This document shows, piece by piece, positions 15,887 to 26,831 of a DNA stretch of 49,868 nucleotides. The notes beneath the pieces were generated by a model. It had not been told where the DNA came from. It worked only from the letters and a program-made list of their open reading frames with translations, and ran no database searches. Where the stretch lies: assembly GCA_900316845.1 (NCBI GenBank), contig ONEG01000020.1:1-49868 (forward strand). Reading direction: 5' to 3'. How positions within the stretch are numbered: position 1 is the first letter of the stretch; every line of letters begins with the position of its first letter. The translations under genes were made by a program, and so were the position numbers. This DNA is from an uncultured Bacteroidales bacterium. Lineage in GTDB: Bacteria; Bacteroidota; Bacteroidia; Bacteroidales; Paludibacteraceae.

Positions 15887-16938
15887 GACATCTATTAGAC
15901 TCAACGGACCTGACGACGCAGGAGATCGAGAAGATCGTTCTTCGCGCCATGGACATCATCGACCATCCGGAGCAGTATTCCGAAGCATGCAAGGGTAAGA
16001 AACTCGCGACGCTGTTCTACGAACCGAGCACTCGCACGAGGCTTAGTTTTACGGCCGCGATGATGGAGCTGGGCGGTCAGGTATTAGGATTCAGCGACGC
16101 GCGCTCTTCGTCCGTCAGCAAAGGTGAGACGGTCGCAGACACGGTGCGTGTGGTGAGCGCGTTCGCGGATATCATCGCCATGCGCCACTATAAAGAAGGT
16201 GCGCCGAGGGTAGCGAGTGAGTTCAGCCGGATACCGGTCATCAATGCCGGTGATGGAGGTCACAGCCATCCCACGCAGACGATGACCGACCTGCTGACCA
16301 TCCGTCGTGAGTTAGGACGGTTCGAGAACCTGACGATAGGTCTCTGCGGCGATCTCAAATACGGTCGTACGGTGCACTCGCTCATCAAAGCCATGCGCCG
16401 TTACGAAGGAGTGCGGTTTGTGCTGATTGCTCCGAAAGAGCTGGCACTGCCGGACTACATGAAAGCGGAGTTAGGAGACGCTTATATGGAGGTCTCCACG
16501 CTCGAAGAGGCGATGCCGATTGTCGATGTGCTGTACATGACCCGCGTGCAACAAGAACGTTTTGCGGACAAAGATGAGTACGAACGTCTGAAAGACTCGT
16601 TTATCCTGGATGAGCGGCTGATGGCGTTAGGCAAGCCCTCGATGATTGTCCTGCATCCGCTGCCCCGCGTGAATGAGATCACGGTTGGCGTGGACAAAGA
16701 CCCGCGTGCTGCTTATTTCCGCCAGGTGGAAAACGGCAAGTACGTCCGCAAGGCGATTATCTATACGCTCCTGAGCGACGAGTACCTGCATGCCGAGCCG
16801 ACAGGCCACCACGGCGAAGCAAGTACCAACGCCTGCCATAACGACCGCTGCATCGCCACGACCGAACCCGTTGAGCAGAAGGCTTATATCGACAAGGACG
16901 GCGTGAAGAGATGCTTCTACTGCGACCACATGTTGTAA
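15883..16938 (+). CDS. pyrB: Aspartate carbamoyltransferase with C-terminal PyrI-type zinc ribbon
   Basis: A 351-residue enzyme that makes carbamoyl-aspartate from carbamoyl phosphate and aspartate. The catalytic part (1-305) is canonical: [11 protein letters not shown] at 46-56, the SSSVSKGE loop, and HPLPRVNEI at 258-266. The last 45 residues are not part of a normal PyrB. They carry C318-x4-C323 followed by IATTEP, and C344-x2-C347. This matches the zinc domain of the separate regulatory chain PyrI (E. coli C109, C114, C138, C141, with CISHAEP). The nucleotide-binding allosteric domain of PyrI is absent, and no pyrI gene is present in the window. I infer a one-chain enzyme that keeps the zinc contact but may lack CTP/ATP control. 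Confidence 0.92.
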   Translation: MRHLLDSTDLTTQEIEKIVLRAMDIIDHPEQYSEACKGKKLATLFYEPSTRTRLSFTAAMMELGGQVLGFSDARSSSVSKGETVADTVRVVSAFADIIAMRHYKEGAPRVASEFSRIPVINAGDGGHSHPTQTMTDLLTIRRELGRFENLTIGLCGDLKYGRTVHSLIKAMRRYEGVRFVLIAPKELALPDYMKAELGDAYMEVSTLEEAMPIVDVLYMTRVQQERFADKDEYERLKDSFILDERLMALGKPSMIVLHPLPRVNEITVGVDKDPRAAYFRQVENGKYVRKAIIYTLLSDEYLHAEPTGHHGEASTNACHNDRCIATTEPVEQKAYIDKDGVKRCFYCDHML

Positions 16939-16956
16939 CTAAAAAATACTACCGAT

Positions 16957-18420
16957 ATGTATCAAGATCGAATAATGAATGAAGGTCTGACCTTCGACGA
17001 TGTGTTATTAGTACCGGCGTACAGCGAAGTGCTGCCGCGTGAGGTGTCTCTTAATGGCCAATTCTCGCGCCATATAGGGTTGAATATCCCGGTGGTGAGT
17101 GCGGCGATGGATACTGTCACGGAAGCACCGATGGCTATCGCTATCGCTCGCGAAGGCGGTATAGGCGTGATCCATAAGAACATGTCAATCGCAGAGCAAG
17201 CGGCACAAGTTCGCTGCGTCAAACGTGCAGAGAACGGCATGATTGCCGACCCGGTAACCATCTTCGGTAACCAGACGATAGGCGATGCACTCAAGATGAT
17301 GCATGAGAATCATATCGGCGGTATCCCTGTGGTGGACGAGAAGCATGTGCTGGTGGGTATTGTGACGAACCGCGACTTGCGGTTTGAGACGGATATGAAC
17401 AAGCCCGTGAGTGAGGTGATGACGAGCGAGAAGCTTATTACCATCGGCTCCACGGACAACAAGACCATCATGGATGCGCTCCAGACGCATAAGGTAGAGA
17501 AACTGCCGGTGATAGACAAGGACGGCAAACTGATAGGCCTCGTGACCTATAAAGACATCACCAAACTGCGCGATTATCCGAATGCCAACAAGGATGCCAA
17601 AGGTCATCTGCGTTGCGCCGCAGGAGTGGGTATCACGCCGGATTATATGGATCGCGTGGACGCCTTGGTTAAGGAGCATGTGGATGCGGTAGTATTGGAT
17701 TCGGCGCACGGTCACAGCAAGAATATCGTGAACGCTCTGCGCGCTATTAAAGCGAAATACCCGGAGTTGGATGTCGTGGTGGGAAATATCGCTACGGCTG
17801 AGGCTGCCAGATATCTGCTGGAGAACGGCGCGGACGGTATCAAGGTTGGTATCGGTCCTGGCAGTATCTGTACGACCCGTATCATCGCGGGTGTCGGCGT
17901 ACCGCAGTTGACGGCGATCTTCGAGGTGGCAGAAGTACTGAAGGGAACCGGTGTACCGTTGATCGCTGATGGCGGATTGCGGTACTCGGGCGACGTGGTG
18001 AAAGCGTTGGCTGCCGGAGGCAACTGCGTGATGTGCGGATCGATGTTCGCCGGCACGGACGAAGCCCCAGGAGACACCATCATCTTCAACGGCCGTAAGT
18101 TCAAATCCTATCGCGGCATGGGCAGTATAGAGGCAATGAAAGCCGGAAGCGCCGACCGTTATTTCCAAGGCGGAGAGAAGAATGTATCCAAACTGGTGCC
18201 GGAAGGTATTGCCGGCCGCGTGCCGTACAAAGGCAGTGTTTGCGAGACGATCTATCAGTTGATAGGCGGTCTGCGCTCGGGTATGGGATACGTGGGCGCG
18301 CATAACTTAGAGGAGTTGCGCAAAGCCAAGTTCGTGCGTATCACCTCTGCCGGCATGTATGAGAGCCACCCGCATGACATTACCATCACTTCGGAGGCAC
18401 CTAATTATTCACAGCAATAA
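16957..18420 (+). CDS. guaB: IMP dehydrogenase
   Basis: A 487-residue enzyme that oxidises IMP to XMP, the committed step to GMP. The catalytic barrel is interrupted by a CBS pair (about 93-205, with HIGGIPVVD and VEKLPVID). The catalytic Cys is C305 in GPGSICTTR, the flap region contains RGMGSIEAM, and the barrel phosphate loop is [10 protein letters not shown]. The start ATG lies 18 bp after pyrB. It is followed 10 bp later by guaA, so the two GMP steps are linked and sit between the pyrimidine and purine blocks. Confidence 0.96.
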   Translation: MYQDRIMNEGLTFDDVLLVPAYSEVLPREVSLNGQFSRHIGLNIPVVSAAMDTVTEAPMAIAIAREGGIGVIHKNMSIAEQAAQVRCVKRAENGMIADPVTIFGNQTIGDALKMMHENHIGGIPVVDEKHVLVGIVTNRDLRFETDMNKPVSEVMTSEKLITIGSTDNKTIMDALQTHKVEKLPVIDKDGKLIGLVTYKDITKLRDYPNANKDAKGHLRCAAGVGITPDYMDRVDALVKEHVDAVVLDSAHGHSKNIVNALRAIKAKYPELDVVVGNIATAEAARYLLENGADGIKVGIGPGSICTTRIIAGVGVPQLTAIFEVAEVLKGTGVPLIADGGLRYSGDVVKALAAGGNCVMCGSMFAGTDEAPGDTIIFNGRKFKSYRGMGSIEAMKAGSADRYFQGGEKNVSKLVPEGIAGRVPYKGSVCETIYQLIGGLRSGMGYVGAHNLEELRKAKFVRITSAGMYESHPHDITITSEAPNYSQQ

Positions 18421-18430
18421 GACCCGGAGA

Positions 18431-19957
18431 ATGCAGAAGATCATCATCTTGGATTTCGGCAGCCAGACGACGCAGTTAATCGGCCGGCGCGTACGCGAGC
18501 TGAATACGTTCTGCGAGATCCTGCCGTATAACAAATACCCAGAGGACGACAAAGATGTCATCGGCGTCATCCTGAGCGGTTCGCCCTTGAGCGTCTATCA
18601 GGACGATGCGTTTCATGTGGACCTGAGTCGCATCCGCGGACGGCTGCCGATACTCGGTATCTGCTACGGCGCGCAGCTGATGAGTTATATGTACGGCGGG
18701 AAGGTCGAGAGCGCCGGCACGCGTGAGTACGGGCGACAGAACCTGCAGTTTGTCGATACCAAGAACCCGCTATTCAAGGGTTTTGATGCGCACTCGCAGG
18801 TGTGGATGTCTCATGGCGACAGTATCACTCAACTGCCCGAAGGCGCGGTTCGTATCGCTTCTACGGAGACAGTCCGGAACGCCGCATATTTCATCCCCGG
18901 TGAGCAACCGGTCTTCGGCACGCAGTTTCATCCGGAGGTCTTCCATAGCCTGCAAGGCACGCTGCTGCTGAAGAACTTCGTGGTGGATATATGCGGTTCC
19001 AAACAAGAATGGAGCGCAGAAGCATTTGTGGAGACGACGGTGAAGGAGTTGCGTGAGCAGTTAGGTTCCGATCGCGTGATCTTAGGTCTCTCCGGCGGCG
19101 TCGATTCATCGGTAGTAGCGGTTCTGCTGCATCGCGCGATAGGTGACCGGCTGACGTGTATCTTCGTCGATCATGGCATGCTGCGTAAGAATGAGTTTCA
19201 CGACGTCATGCGCGATTACGAAGGCCTCGGGCTGAAAGTAATCGGCGTGGACGCCAGCGATAAATTCCTCTCCGACCTCGCCGGCATCAAAGAGCCGGAG
19301 CAGAAGAGGAAGATCATCGGCCGCGATTTCGTGGAGGTCTTCAATGCCGAGGCAAAGAAGATTACCGATGCCAAATGGCTGGCGCAGGGAACGATCTATC
19401 CCGACCGCATCGAGAGCCTGAATATCACCGGCAAAGTGATTAAGAGCCACCATAACGTGGGCGGTCTTCCCAAAGAGATGCACCTGCAACTCTGCGAACC
19501 GATCAAATGGCTCTTCAAAGATGAGGTGCGCCGCGTGGGACGTTCGTTAGGCATGCCGGAGCACCTGATCAGCCGTCATCCGTTCCCCGGACCGGGTCTG
19601 GCGGTACGTATCTTGGGAGACATCACCCGCGAGAAGATCCGTATTCTGCAAGAAGCGGATGCCATCTATATCCAAAACCTCCGCGAGGCAGGGCTGTACG
19701 ATGAAATATGGCAGGCAGGTGCTATCCTCCTGAGCGAAGTACGTTCAGTCGGCGTCATGGGCGATGAGCGGACATACGAAAACCCCATTGCGCTGCGCGC
19801 TGTGACTTCCAGCGACGCCATGACCGCCGATTTTGCGCACATCCCGTATGAGGTGTTGGCAAAGATCAGTAACGAGATTATCAACAAAGTGAAGGGCGTG
19901 AACCGAGTATGCTACGACATCTCGTCCAAACCGCCTTCCACCATCGAATGGGAATAA
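18431..19957 (+). CDS. guaA: GMP synthase (glutamine-hydrolysing)
   Basis: A 508-residue two-domain enzyme that aminates XMP to GMP. The N-terminal class I glutaminase has the nucleophile C78 in GICYGAQ with H167 and E169 in TQFHPEV. The ATP-pyrophosphatase loop LSGGVDSS is at 220-227, and the C-terminal dimerisation part ends in [11 protein letters not shown], the usual GuaA end. The start is the ATG at 18431; an upstream extension of the open frame to 18359 overlaps guaB coding sequence and is rejected. Confidence 0.96.
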   Translation: MQKIIILDFGSQTTQLIGRRVRELNTFCEILPYNKYPEDDKDVIGVILSGSPLSVYQDDAFHVDLSRIRGRLPILGICYGAQLMSYMYGGKVESAGTREYGRQNLQFVDTKNPLFKGFDAHSQVWMSHGDSITQLPEGAVRIASTETVRNAAYFIPGEQPVFGTQFHPEVFHSLQGTLLLKNFVVDICGSKQEWSAEAFVETTVKELREQLGSDRVILGLSGGVDSSVVAVLLHRAIGDRLTCIFVDHGMLRKNEFHDVMRDYEGLGLKVIGVDASDKFLSDLAGIKEPEQKRKIIGRDFVEVFNAEAKKITDAKWLAQGTIYPDRIESLNITGKVIKSHHNVGGLPKEMHLQLCEPIKWLFKDEVRRVGRSLGMPEHLISRHPFPGPGLAVRILGDITREKIRILQEADAIYIQNLREAGLYDEIWQAGAILLSEVRSVGVMGDERTYENPIALRAVTSSDAMTADFAHIPYEVLAKISNEIINKVKGVNRVCYDISSKPPSTIEWE

Positions 19958-19959
19958 TT

Positions 19960-20427
19960 ATGAGAGTAGGAGTTATCATGGGCTCGGTAAGCGACCTGCC
20001 CGTTATGCAAGCAGCTATCGACACTCTTGAGAGTTTCGGTATCGAAGTGGACAAACGCGTCATCTCTGCGCACCGTGCGGCACATGCCTTGATGGAGTGG
20101 GCGGAGAGTGCCGAGGATCGCGGTCTGAGTATCATCATCGCCGGAGCGGGCGGCGCTGCCCATTTGGCAGGCGTGATTGCCGGTCTGACCCATCTGCCGG
20201 TGATCGGTGTACCGGTGCGTTCGAAGACCTTGGACGGCTTGGATAGCCTTCTGTCGATGGTTCAGATGCCAAGCGGCATTCCCGTTGCTACGGTGGCTAT
20301 CGACGGCGCGAAGAATGCTGCCTTGTTGGCGGTCAGCATCCTGGCGCTGCAAGATAAGGAGCTCCGCGAGAAATACATCGATTTCCGCCGCCAACAAACA
20401 GAAAAAGTATTAGCTACTGTAATCTGA
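19960..20427 (+). CDS. purE: N5-carboxyaminoimidazole ribonucleotide mutase (class I PurE)
   Basis: A 155-residue class I PurE. The motifs are GSVSDLPVM (the usual GSxSD phosphate loop), VISAHRAAH, IIAGAGGAAHLAG and LDSLLSMVQMPSGIPVATVAI. It moves the carboxyl group of N5-CAIR to C4 to give CAIR. Class I enzymes depend on PurK, which is not in this window and must lie elsewhere. The start ATG lies 2 bp after the guaA stop; an ATG at 19948 is possible but would overlap guaA. One base separates its stop from the purL start. Confidence 0.94.
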   Translation: MRVGVIMGSVSDLPVMQAAIDTLESFGIEVDKRVISAHRAAHALMEWAESAEDRGLSIIIAGAGGAAHLAGVIAGLTHLPVIGVPVRSKTLDGLDSLLSMVQMPSGIPVATVAIDGAKNAALLAVSILALQDKELREKYIDFRRQQTEKVLATVI

Positions 20428-20428
20428 T

Positions 20429-23400
20429 ATGAACTATAGGCTTTTTGTAGAGAAAAAAGAGGGCTTTCGTGTCGAGGCAGAGAGTTTGCGTCACGAACTG
20501 AACGAGAACCTGCAGTTGCACATCCGCCGGATGCGTTTCTTATGCGTATATGACTTGTTCGGGTTCAGCCAGGACTTGTTGGAGCAAAGCAAATACAGCG
20601 TCTTTGGCGAGCGGGTGACGGATGTCGTGATGGAGGAGTTAGACCTCAGCGGCAAGACTTATCTGGCTGTAGAGTACATCCCCGGTCAGTTCGACCAACG
20701 CGCTTCTTCTGCCATCGATTGTGTGCACCTCATTGACCCGAATGCCGATATCGACATCCGTTCGAGCCGTCTGTTGATCTTTGAAGACGAAATGACGGCT
20801 GACGAGATGGCGAAGATCCGCCACTACTATATCAATGCGGTAGAGGCGCGTGAGAAAGACCTCTCTGTTCTCTCCCGTCAGCAGACGGCGGACGTCAAAC
20901 CGCTGGCTTCGTTAGCCGGGTTTACCGCCATGCCAAAGGAGCAGTATCCCGCTTTCTGCAAAGAGTGGGGACTGGCGATGAACGCCGATGACCTCGCTTG
21001 CGTAGCGGAGTATTTCTCGAAGGAACATCGTGACCCGACGGAGACGGAGTTGCGGATCTTGGACACCTATTGGTCCGACCACTGCCGCCACACGACCTTT
21101 ACCACCATTCTTGAGGACATCGAGGTGGAGGACTCTTTCATCAAAGCCGATATAGAATCCGAACTGAACGCTTTCCATCATATTCGTACGGAGTTAGGTC
21201 GTAACGAAAAACCGCTGTGCCTCATGGAGTTAGCTACCATCGGTGCGCGGTACTTGAAGAAGAAAGGCCTGCTGGACGATATGGAGGTGAGCGAAGAGAA
21301 TAACGCTTGTTCCATCTTTATTGATGTGGATGTGGATGGTCAGACAGAGCGGTGGTTGCTGCAATTCAAGAACGAGACCCACAACCATCCGACGGAGATA
21401 GAGCCTTTCGGTGGCGCGAGTACCTGTTTGGGTGGCGCTATCCGTGATCCGCTGTCCGGCCGTGCGTACGTTTATCAGGCGATGCGTGTGACCGGAGCCG
21501 GAGACATCTACGCCCCCGTGAGCGAGACGCTGCCGGGCAAACTGCCGCAACAGATCATCTCCCGCAAGGCCGCTTCGGGTTATTCGTCTTATGGCAACCA
21601 GATCGGTCTGGCAACCACCCACGTGCGGGAGATCTATCACCCTTCGTATGTGGCAAAGCGTCTGGAAGTGGGAGCTGTAGTAGGAGCCGTTAAGGCCGAT
21701 GCAGTGCGTCGTGAGAGCCCGTCGGCAGGTGATGTGATCCTTCTTCTCGGCGGACGTACGGGTCGTGACGGTATAGGTGGCGCTACGGGGTCCAGCAAAG
21801 AGCATACGGAGGCTTCTCTGGAGTCCTGCGGCAGCGAAGTGCAGAAAGGAAACGCACCCGAAGAGCGTAAGATCCAGCGTCTCTTCCGTCGTCCTGAAGT
21901 GACGAAACTGATTAAGAAATCCAATGACTTCGGCGCCGGAGGTGTGAGTGTCGCTATCGGCGAGTTGGCGGACGGCTTGGATATATACTTAGACCGCGTA
22001 CCGACCAAATACGCGGGTCTCAACCCCACGGAACTGGCCATCTCCGAATCCCAGGAACGAATGGCAGTAGTGGTGGAGAAGAAAGACCAAGAGGCCTTTG
22101 AACAACTCTGCCGGAAAGATAATATTGAAGTCACGCACGTAGCGGACGTGACCGCCACGGAACGTATGCGTCAGTTCTACAAAGGCGAACTGATAGCCGA
22201 TTTGAGCCGTGCATTCATCGATTCTGCCGGCGCTAAACACTATGCGAAAGCAACCATCCTGCCGGTGGAGAACAAAGATCCGTTCAGCCAGCATATCCCG
22301 GGTGCGACCACTGAAGAGAAGATGTGCCACGTGCTCGCTCAACCGAACGTAACGAGCCAGAAAGGTCTCATTGAGGAGTTCGATGCTACCATCGGTCGCT
22401 CGACCGTGTTGATGCCGTTTGGCGGAAAGATGCAACGCTCCGAGACCCAAGTCTCCGTGCAGAAACTGCCGACCGACGGTTACACCAACACGGCTTCTAT
22501 CATGGCGTTCGGTTACAACCCCTTCATCGCGGAGTGGAGTCCGTATCACGGAGCTGCTTATGCGGTGGTAGAGGCGTGTACCAAAGTCGTTGCAGCCGGA
22601 GCGGACTATAGCCATATGCGGTTTAGTTATCAGGAGTATTTTGAGCGCATGGCCGGTCGTTACAGTTGGGGAAAACCGCTCAGTGCCCTCCTTGGTGCGC
22701 TGAAGATGCAGGTGGCTTTAGGTCTGCCGTCCATCGGAGGAAAAGACTCGATGTCCGGCACGTTCGAACATATTTCCGTACCGCCAACCCTGATAGCCTT
22801 CGGTATCACAACCGTGGGCGCCGACAAGGTCATCAGTACGGACCTGAAGAAAGCAGGCAACAAACTCTACCTCCTGCGTCATCAGCCGCTCGCAAACTAC
22901 ATGCCCGATACGGATCAACTGAAACAACTCTGGTCGTTCACGACCGAAGCCATTCATGCCGGAAAGATCGTCTCGGCGTATGCCATCGGTTTTGGCGGCG
23001 TGGCAGAGGCATTGGCAAAAATGTCTTTCGGTAACGAGAAAGGCGTGGATATCCGTATTGACGAGGAAAAACTCTATAACTATCAGTATGGCAGCATTTT
23101 AGTCGAAGCGGCCGAACCGATAGCGCACCCCGATGCGATTCTATTAGGCCAAGTGACGGATGGTGACAGCCTGATTATCAACGGAGAGAAGATCTGCCGC
23201 GAAAAACTCTATGAGGCTTGTACAGCGCCCTTCAACAAAGTGTACGCTGCTACTGCAACTCCGCAGCATCAGGATCTCATGCCGAAAGGCATTGAGTCCA
23301 AACCGCTTTCACAGCCCGAGATACCTGCGCACGAATCGCTTAACGGCAAAAAACCGATCGTTTATATCCCTGTTTTTCCGGGAACAAACTGCGATTTCGA

Positions 23401-24151
23401 CAGCGCCAAGGCATGGCGCAAAGCCGGCGCAGAAGTGCAGATGACGATCTTCCGCAACATGACGGAGCAGGATGTGATTGCCTCTATCGAAGAGATGGTG
23501 GTGCATATCGACCAGGCGCAGATACTCATGTTAGCCGGCGGATTCTCCTTGGGAGACGAGCCCGACGGATCCGCGAAATTCATCGTCTCGGTGCTTAATA
23601 ACAAGTTGGTGAGCCGCGCGGTAGAATCGCTCTTGTCCCGCGGCGGATTGATACTCGGTATCTGCAACGGCTTTCAGGCGCTGGTGAAATCCGGCTTGCT
23701 GCCATACGGCCATTTAGGCCAGGTGACGACGGAGAGTCCGACGCTCTTCCGCAACGATATCAACCGCCACGTCTCGCAGATGGTGACCACCACTGTATCG
23801 ACGACCAACAGCCCGTGGCTCCAAGGCATGCAACTTGGAGACCTGCATTCGATCGCCGTCAGTCATGGAGAAGGAAAATTCGTGGTGAGCGAAGAATTGG
23901 CAAAACAACTCTTTGAGAACGGACAGGTAGCTTTCCGTTACGCCGATCCCAAAACAGGCAAGGCAACGATGGAATCGCCGTATAATCCCAACGGTTCCTG
24001 CTACGCCATCGAAGGCATCATTTCGCCTTCCGGTCAGATCTTAGGCAAGATGGGGCATACTGAGCGATATGAAGAAAATGTATTTGCGAATATCGGCGGC
24101 AATAAATACCAACCGCTCTTCGAAAATGCAGTAAACTATTTTAAACACTAA
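20429..24151 (+). CDS. purL: Phosphoribosylformylglycinamidine synthase, single-chain
   Basis: A 1240-residue fused enzyme that converts FGAR to FGAM with glutamine and ATP. The order is an N-terminal PurS-like domain, a linker, two AIR-synthase-like halves (with LDTYWSDHCRHTTF, FKNETHNHPTEIEPFGG and LPSIGGKDSMSG), and a C-terminal glutaminase with nucleophile C1079 in LGICNGFQ and a later SHGEGKF His. This is the large proteobacterial/eukaryotic-style form, so no separate purQ or purS is needed. The start is 1 bp after the purE stop. Confidence 0.96.
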   Translation: MNYRLFVEKKEGFRVEAESLRHELNENLQLHIRRMRFLCVYDLFGFSQDLLEQSKYSVFGERVTDVVMEELDLSGKTYLAVEYIPGQFDQRASSAIDCVHLIDPNADIDIRSSRLLIFEDEMTADEMAKIRHYYINAVEAREKDLSVLSRQQTADVKPLASLAGFTAMPKEQYPAFCKEWGLAMNADDLACVAEYFSKEHRDPTETELRILDTYWSDHCRHTTFTTILEDIEVEDSFIKADIESELNAFHHIRTELGRNEKPLCLMELATIGARYLKKKGLLDDMEVSEENNACSIFIDVDVDGQTERWLLQFKNETHNHPTEIEPFGGASTCLGGAIRDPLSGRAYVYQAMRVTGAGDIYAPVSETLPGKLPQQIISRKAASGYSSYGNQIGLATTHVREIYHPSYVAKRLEVGAVVGAVKADAVRRESPSAGDVILLLGGRTGRDGIGGATGSSKEHTEASLESCGSEVQKGNAPEERKIQRLFRRPEVTKLIKKSNDFGAGGVSVAIGELADGLDIYLDRVPTKYAGLNPTELAISESQERMAVVVEKKDQEAFEQLCRKDNIEVTHVADVTATERMRQFYKGELIADLSRAFIDSAGAKHYAKATILPVENKDPFSQHIPGATTEEKMCHVLAQPNVTSQKGLIEEFDATIGRSTVLMPFGGKMQRSETQVSVQKLPTDGYTNTASIMAFGYNPFIAEWSPYHGAAYAVVEACTKVVAAGADYSHMRFSYQEYFERMAGRYSWGKPLSALLGALKMQVALGLPSIGGKDSMSGTFEHISVPPTLIAFGITTVGADKVISTDLKKAGNKLYLLRHQPLANYMPDTDQLKQLWSFTTEAIHAGKIVSAYAIGFGGVAEALAKMSFGNEKGVDIRIDEEKLYNYQYGSILVEAAEPIAHPDAILLGQVTDGDSLIINGEKICREKLYEACTAPFNKVYAATATPQHQDLMPKGIESKPLSQPEIPAHESLNGKKPIVYIPVFPGTNCDFDSAKAWRKAGAEVQMTIFRNMTEQDVIASIEEMVVHIDQAQILMLAGGFSLGDEPDGSAKFIVSVLNNKLVSRAVESLLSRGGLILGICNGFQALVKSGLLPYGHLGQVTTESPTLFRNDINRHVSQMVTTTVSTTNSPWLQGMQLGDLHSIAVSHGEGKFVVSEELAKQLFENGQVAFRYADPKTGKATMESPYNPNGSCYAIEGIISPSGQILGKMGHTERYEENVFANIGGNKYQPLFENAVNYFKH

Positions 24152-24152
24152 A

Positions 24153-24168
24153 TACAATCCTACAATAT
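24153..24168. repeat. Octamer duplicate before purM
   Basis: TACAATCC and TACAATAT are adjacent, and the purM ATG (24167-24169) begins in the last two bases of the second unit. It is the smallest of the start-adjacent repeats. Confidence 0.5.
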
Positions 24169-25192
24169 GGCGCAACATTACGAGGCAGCCGGCGTAAATC
24201 TGGAGGCCGGATACGAAGTAGTAAGCAGAATCAAGTCGCATGTGCGTTCTACCCAACGTTTGGGTTCGATGGGCTCGATCGGTTCGTTCGGAGGCATGTT
24301 TGACCTCTCCGCGTTGGGAATCAAAGAACCTGTTCTGGTCAGCGGAACAGACGGCGTGGGAACCAAACTGAAGATCGCTTTTGCGATGGACAAACACGAC
24401 ACCATCGGTATTGACGCCGTGGCGATGTGCGTGAACGATGTCTTGGCGCAAGGAGCCGAACCGCTCATCTTCCTGGACTACGTGGCAGTGGGACATAATA
24501 TCCCTGCGCAAGTAGAGGCGATCGTCAGCGGTGTAGCGGAAGGATGCCGTCAAGCCGGTTGTGCCCTTGTAGGTGGTGAAACGGCAGAAATGCCGGGTAT
24601 GTATCCCAACGGCGAATACGACATCGCAGGTTATACGACCGGAGTGGTTGAGAAGTCCAAACTCATCGATGGCACCAAAGTCAAAGTGGGCGATGTGCTG
24701 ATCGGTATTGCTTCCTCCGGCGTACACTCCAACGGTTTCTCGCTCGTGCGCAAAATAGTGAAGGACGCGAATCTGGATCTGCATCAAATCTATCCGGAGT
24801 TGGATCCCGAAAAGACCTTGGGCGAAGTTCTTCTCACGCCGACAAAAATCTACGTGAAGTCCGTTCTGGAGGTCATCCGCCAAGTGGACGTTCACGGCGT
24901 GGCGCACATCACCGGAGGTGGTTTTGATGAGAACATACCCCGTATCTTCCTGCCCGGACAGGGCTTCGACATTGAGGAAGGCTCCTGGGAGATTCTGCCG
25001 ATCTTCCAATTCCTGGAATCCAAAGGAAACATTCCTTACCGAGAGATGTTCAATATCTTCAACATGGGCATAGGAATGGTGCTTGCTGTTTCGGAGGAAG
25101 ATGCGACGAAAGTAAGACGAATCCTAGACCATACAGGGGAGGTTACTTATGTTTTAGGGCACGTCCGCGCAGGAGAAAATATCATTCGATAA
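24167..25192 (+). CDS. purM: Phosphoribosylformylglycinamidine cyclo-ligase (AIR synthase)
   Basis: A 341-residue enzyme that closes the imidazole ring of AIR from FGAM and ATP. Family motifs visible are [13 protein letters not shown] near the N-terminus, [39 protein letters not shown] and [13 protein letters not shown]. Length is normal for bacterial PurM. It follows purL by 15 bp, an arrangement that fits successive steps of the pathway. Confidence 0.96.
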   Translation: MAQHYEAAGVNLEAGYEVVSRIKSHVRSTQRLGSMGSIGSFGGMFDLSALGIKEPVLVSGTDGVGTKLKIAFAMDKHDTIGIDAVAMCVNDVLAQGAEPLIFLDYVAVGHNIPAQVEAIVSGVAEGCRQAGCALVGGETAEMPGMYPNGEYDIAGYTTGVVEKSKLIDGTKVKVGDVLIGIASSGVHSNGFSLVRKIVKDANLDLHQIYPELDPEKTLGEVLLTPTKIYVKSVLEVIRQVDVHGVAHITGGGFDENIPRIFLPGQGFDIEEGSWEILPIFQFLESKGNIPYREMFNIFNMGIGMVLAVSEEDATKVRRILDHTGEVTYVLGHVRAGENIIR

Positions 25193-25209
25193 ATCAACAC
25201 AAACGATAT

Positions 25210-26772
25210 ATGGCACAGAAAAGAGCATTGGTAAGCGTAAGCGATAAGACCGGTTTGGTGGAGTTCGTCAAGGGTCTGCAGGCTGCAGGATGGCAGATCA
25301 TCGCTACCGGCGGTACGCAGAAACTGCTGGAAGAGAGCGGCGTGAAGACCATCGGCATCAGCGAAGTGACGGGTTTTCCGGAGATCTGCGACGGCCGTGT
25401 CAAGACCTTGCATCCGAAGGTTCATGGGGCACTTCTTGCGCGTCGTGACGAACCTTCTCACATGGCGGCTTTGGCAGAGAACGGCATTGAGTTGATCGAC
25501 CTCGTGTGCGTGAACCTCTATCCTTTTCGTCAGACGATTGCCAAAGAGGGAACGACCATGGCGGAGGCTATCGAGAAGATCGATATCGGTGGTCCGTCGA
25601 TGTTACGCTCAGCAGCGAAGAACTGGAATGACGTGACGGTCGTTTGCGATCCGAGCGATTATAACCGCATCTTGAGTGAGATTCAGGCTGAAGGTAACAC
25701 GAAGAAAGAGACGCGTCTGGAGCTGAGCGCCAAGGCTTATACGCACACTGCCGAATACGACATGTGTATCGCGACGTATATGCGCAAAGCAGCCGGCTTG
25801 AATGAGAAACTGTTCCTCGAATACGACCTCAAACAGGGCTTGCGTTACGGTGAGAACCCGCATCAGGATGCGAAATTCTACGCTTCGCAGGAGACCGTTC
25901 CTTTCTCGCTCGCTTCGGCAAAACAGTTGCACGGAAAAGAACTGTCGTACAATAACATCCAAGACGCCAATGCAGCGCTCAATATCGTTCGTGAGTTTGG
26001 TGACACGCCTTTCTGCGTCGGTCTCAAGCACATGAACCCATGCGGCGCGGCCATCGGAAAGGATGGAGTAGAGGCTTGGAAAAAGGCTTACGAAGCAGAT
26101 ACCGTTTCGATCTTCGGCGGCATTGTGGCGACCAACTGCGAGGTAAATAAAGAGATGGCGGAATTGATGAAACCGATCTTTTTGGAAATCATCATGGCGC
26201 CTTCTTTCTCCGCCGAAGCGTTAGAAGTATTGACGACGAAGAAGAACCTGCGTCTTCTGGAGGTGGACATGTCTCCGTTGGCAGCGAAACAGATGCAGTA
26301 TGTGTCGGTGAACGGCGGTCTTCTGGCGCAACACCAAGATACGGAGACTTTGCTCCTGAAAGCCGATATGTGCGTTACGGAGGCTAAACCGACTGAGGAA
26401 CAAATGACGGATTTGCAGTTTGCATGGCGGATTGTGAAACATGTCAAGTCCAATGCGATTGTGGTGGCTAAAGACGGTCGCACGTACGGTGTCGGAGCCG
26501 GACAGATGAACCGTGTCGGTTCGGCGGAGATTGCATTGAAACAAGCTCAAGCGTCTCTGGCGGCAGAAGGAAAAGATATTCATAGTGCACATCTGGTGAT
26601 GGCTTCGGATGGCTTCTTCCCCTTTGGCGACAGCGTAGAGAGCGCCGCGGAATATGGCATCGCCGCTATCGTTCAGCCGGGCGGAAGTGTTCGTGACAGC
26701 GAGAGTATCGAGGCTGCGAACCAACATCGGATACCGATGCTCTTCACGGGTATGCGGCATTTTAAACACTAA
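25210..26772 (+). CDS. purH: Bifunctional AICAR transformylase / IMP cyclohydrolase
   Basis: A 520-residue bifunctional enzyme for the last two steps to IMP. The N-terminal MGS-like cyclohydrolase domain (about 1-200) shows VSVSDKTGLVEF, IIATGGTQKLLEE and DGRVKTLHPKVHG. The C-terminal transformylase has the catalytic Lys-His in GLKHMNPCG and GQMNRVGSAEIAL, and ends in TGMRHFKH, a usual PurH end. It uses 10-formyl-THF, which FolD encoded just downstream can provide. Confidence 0.96.
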   Translation: MAQKRALVSVSDKTGLVEFVKGLQAAGWQIIATGGTQKLLEESGVKTIGISEVTGFPEICDGRVKTLHPKVHGALLARRDEPSHMAALAENGIELIDLVCVNLYPFRQTIAKEGTTMAEAIEKIDIGGPSMLRSAAKNWNDVTVVCDPSDYNRILSEIQAEGNTKKETRLELSAKAYTHTAEYDMCIATYMRKAAGLNEKLFLEYDLKQGLRYGENPHQDAKFYASQETVPFSLASAKQLHGKELSYNNIQDANAALNIVREFGDTPFCVGLKHMNPCGAAIGKDGVEAWKKAYEADTVSIFGGIVATNCEVNKEMAELMKPIFLEIIMAPSFSAEALEVLTTKKNLRLLEVDMSPLAAKQMQYVSVNGGLLAQHQDTETLLLKADMCVTEAKPTEEQMTDLQFAWRIVKHVKSNAIVVAKDGRTYGVGAGQMNRVGSAEIALKQAQASLAAEGKDIHSAHLVMASDGFFPFGDSVESAAEYGIAAIVQPGGSVRDSESIEAANQHRIPMLFTGMRHFKH

Positions 26773-26781
26773 TAAAAAAGC

Positions 26782-26831
26782 ACTCGTCACTAATCCAATA
26801 TACTCGTCAGGCATGAAAAAAGTACTCGTCA
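26782..26831. repeat. ACTCGTCA direct repeats at the purD start
   Basis: ACTCGTCA occurs at 26782, 26802 and 26824; the third copy is in purD codons 4-7. It may be a duplication of the 5' coding end into the 40-bp gap. No function is known. Confidence 0.4.

Noticed and set aside
17185..18303. Long antisense frame (372 codons) over guaB
   Set aside because: Shadow of a conserved enzyme; no promoter and no protein-like motifs.
18359..18430. N-terminal extension of guaA
   Set aside because: It overlaps the end of guaB; the ATG at 18431 begins the conserved glutaminase domain.
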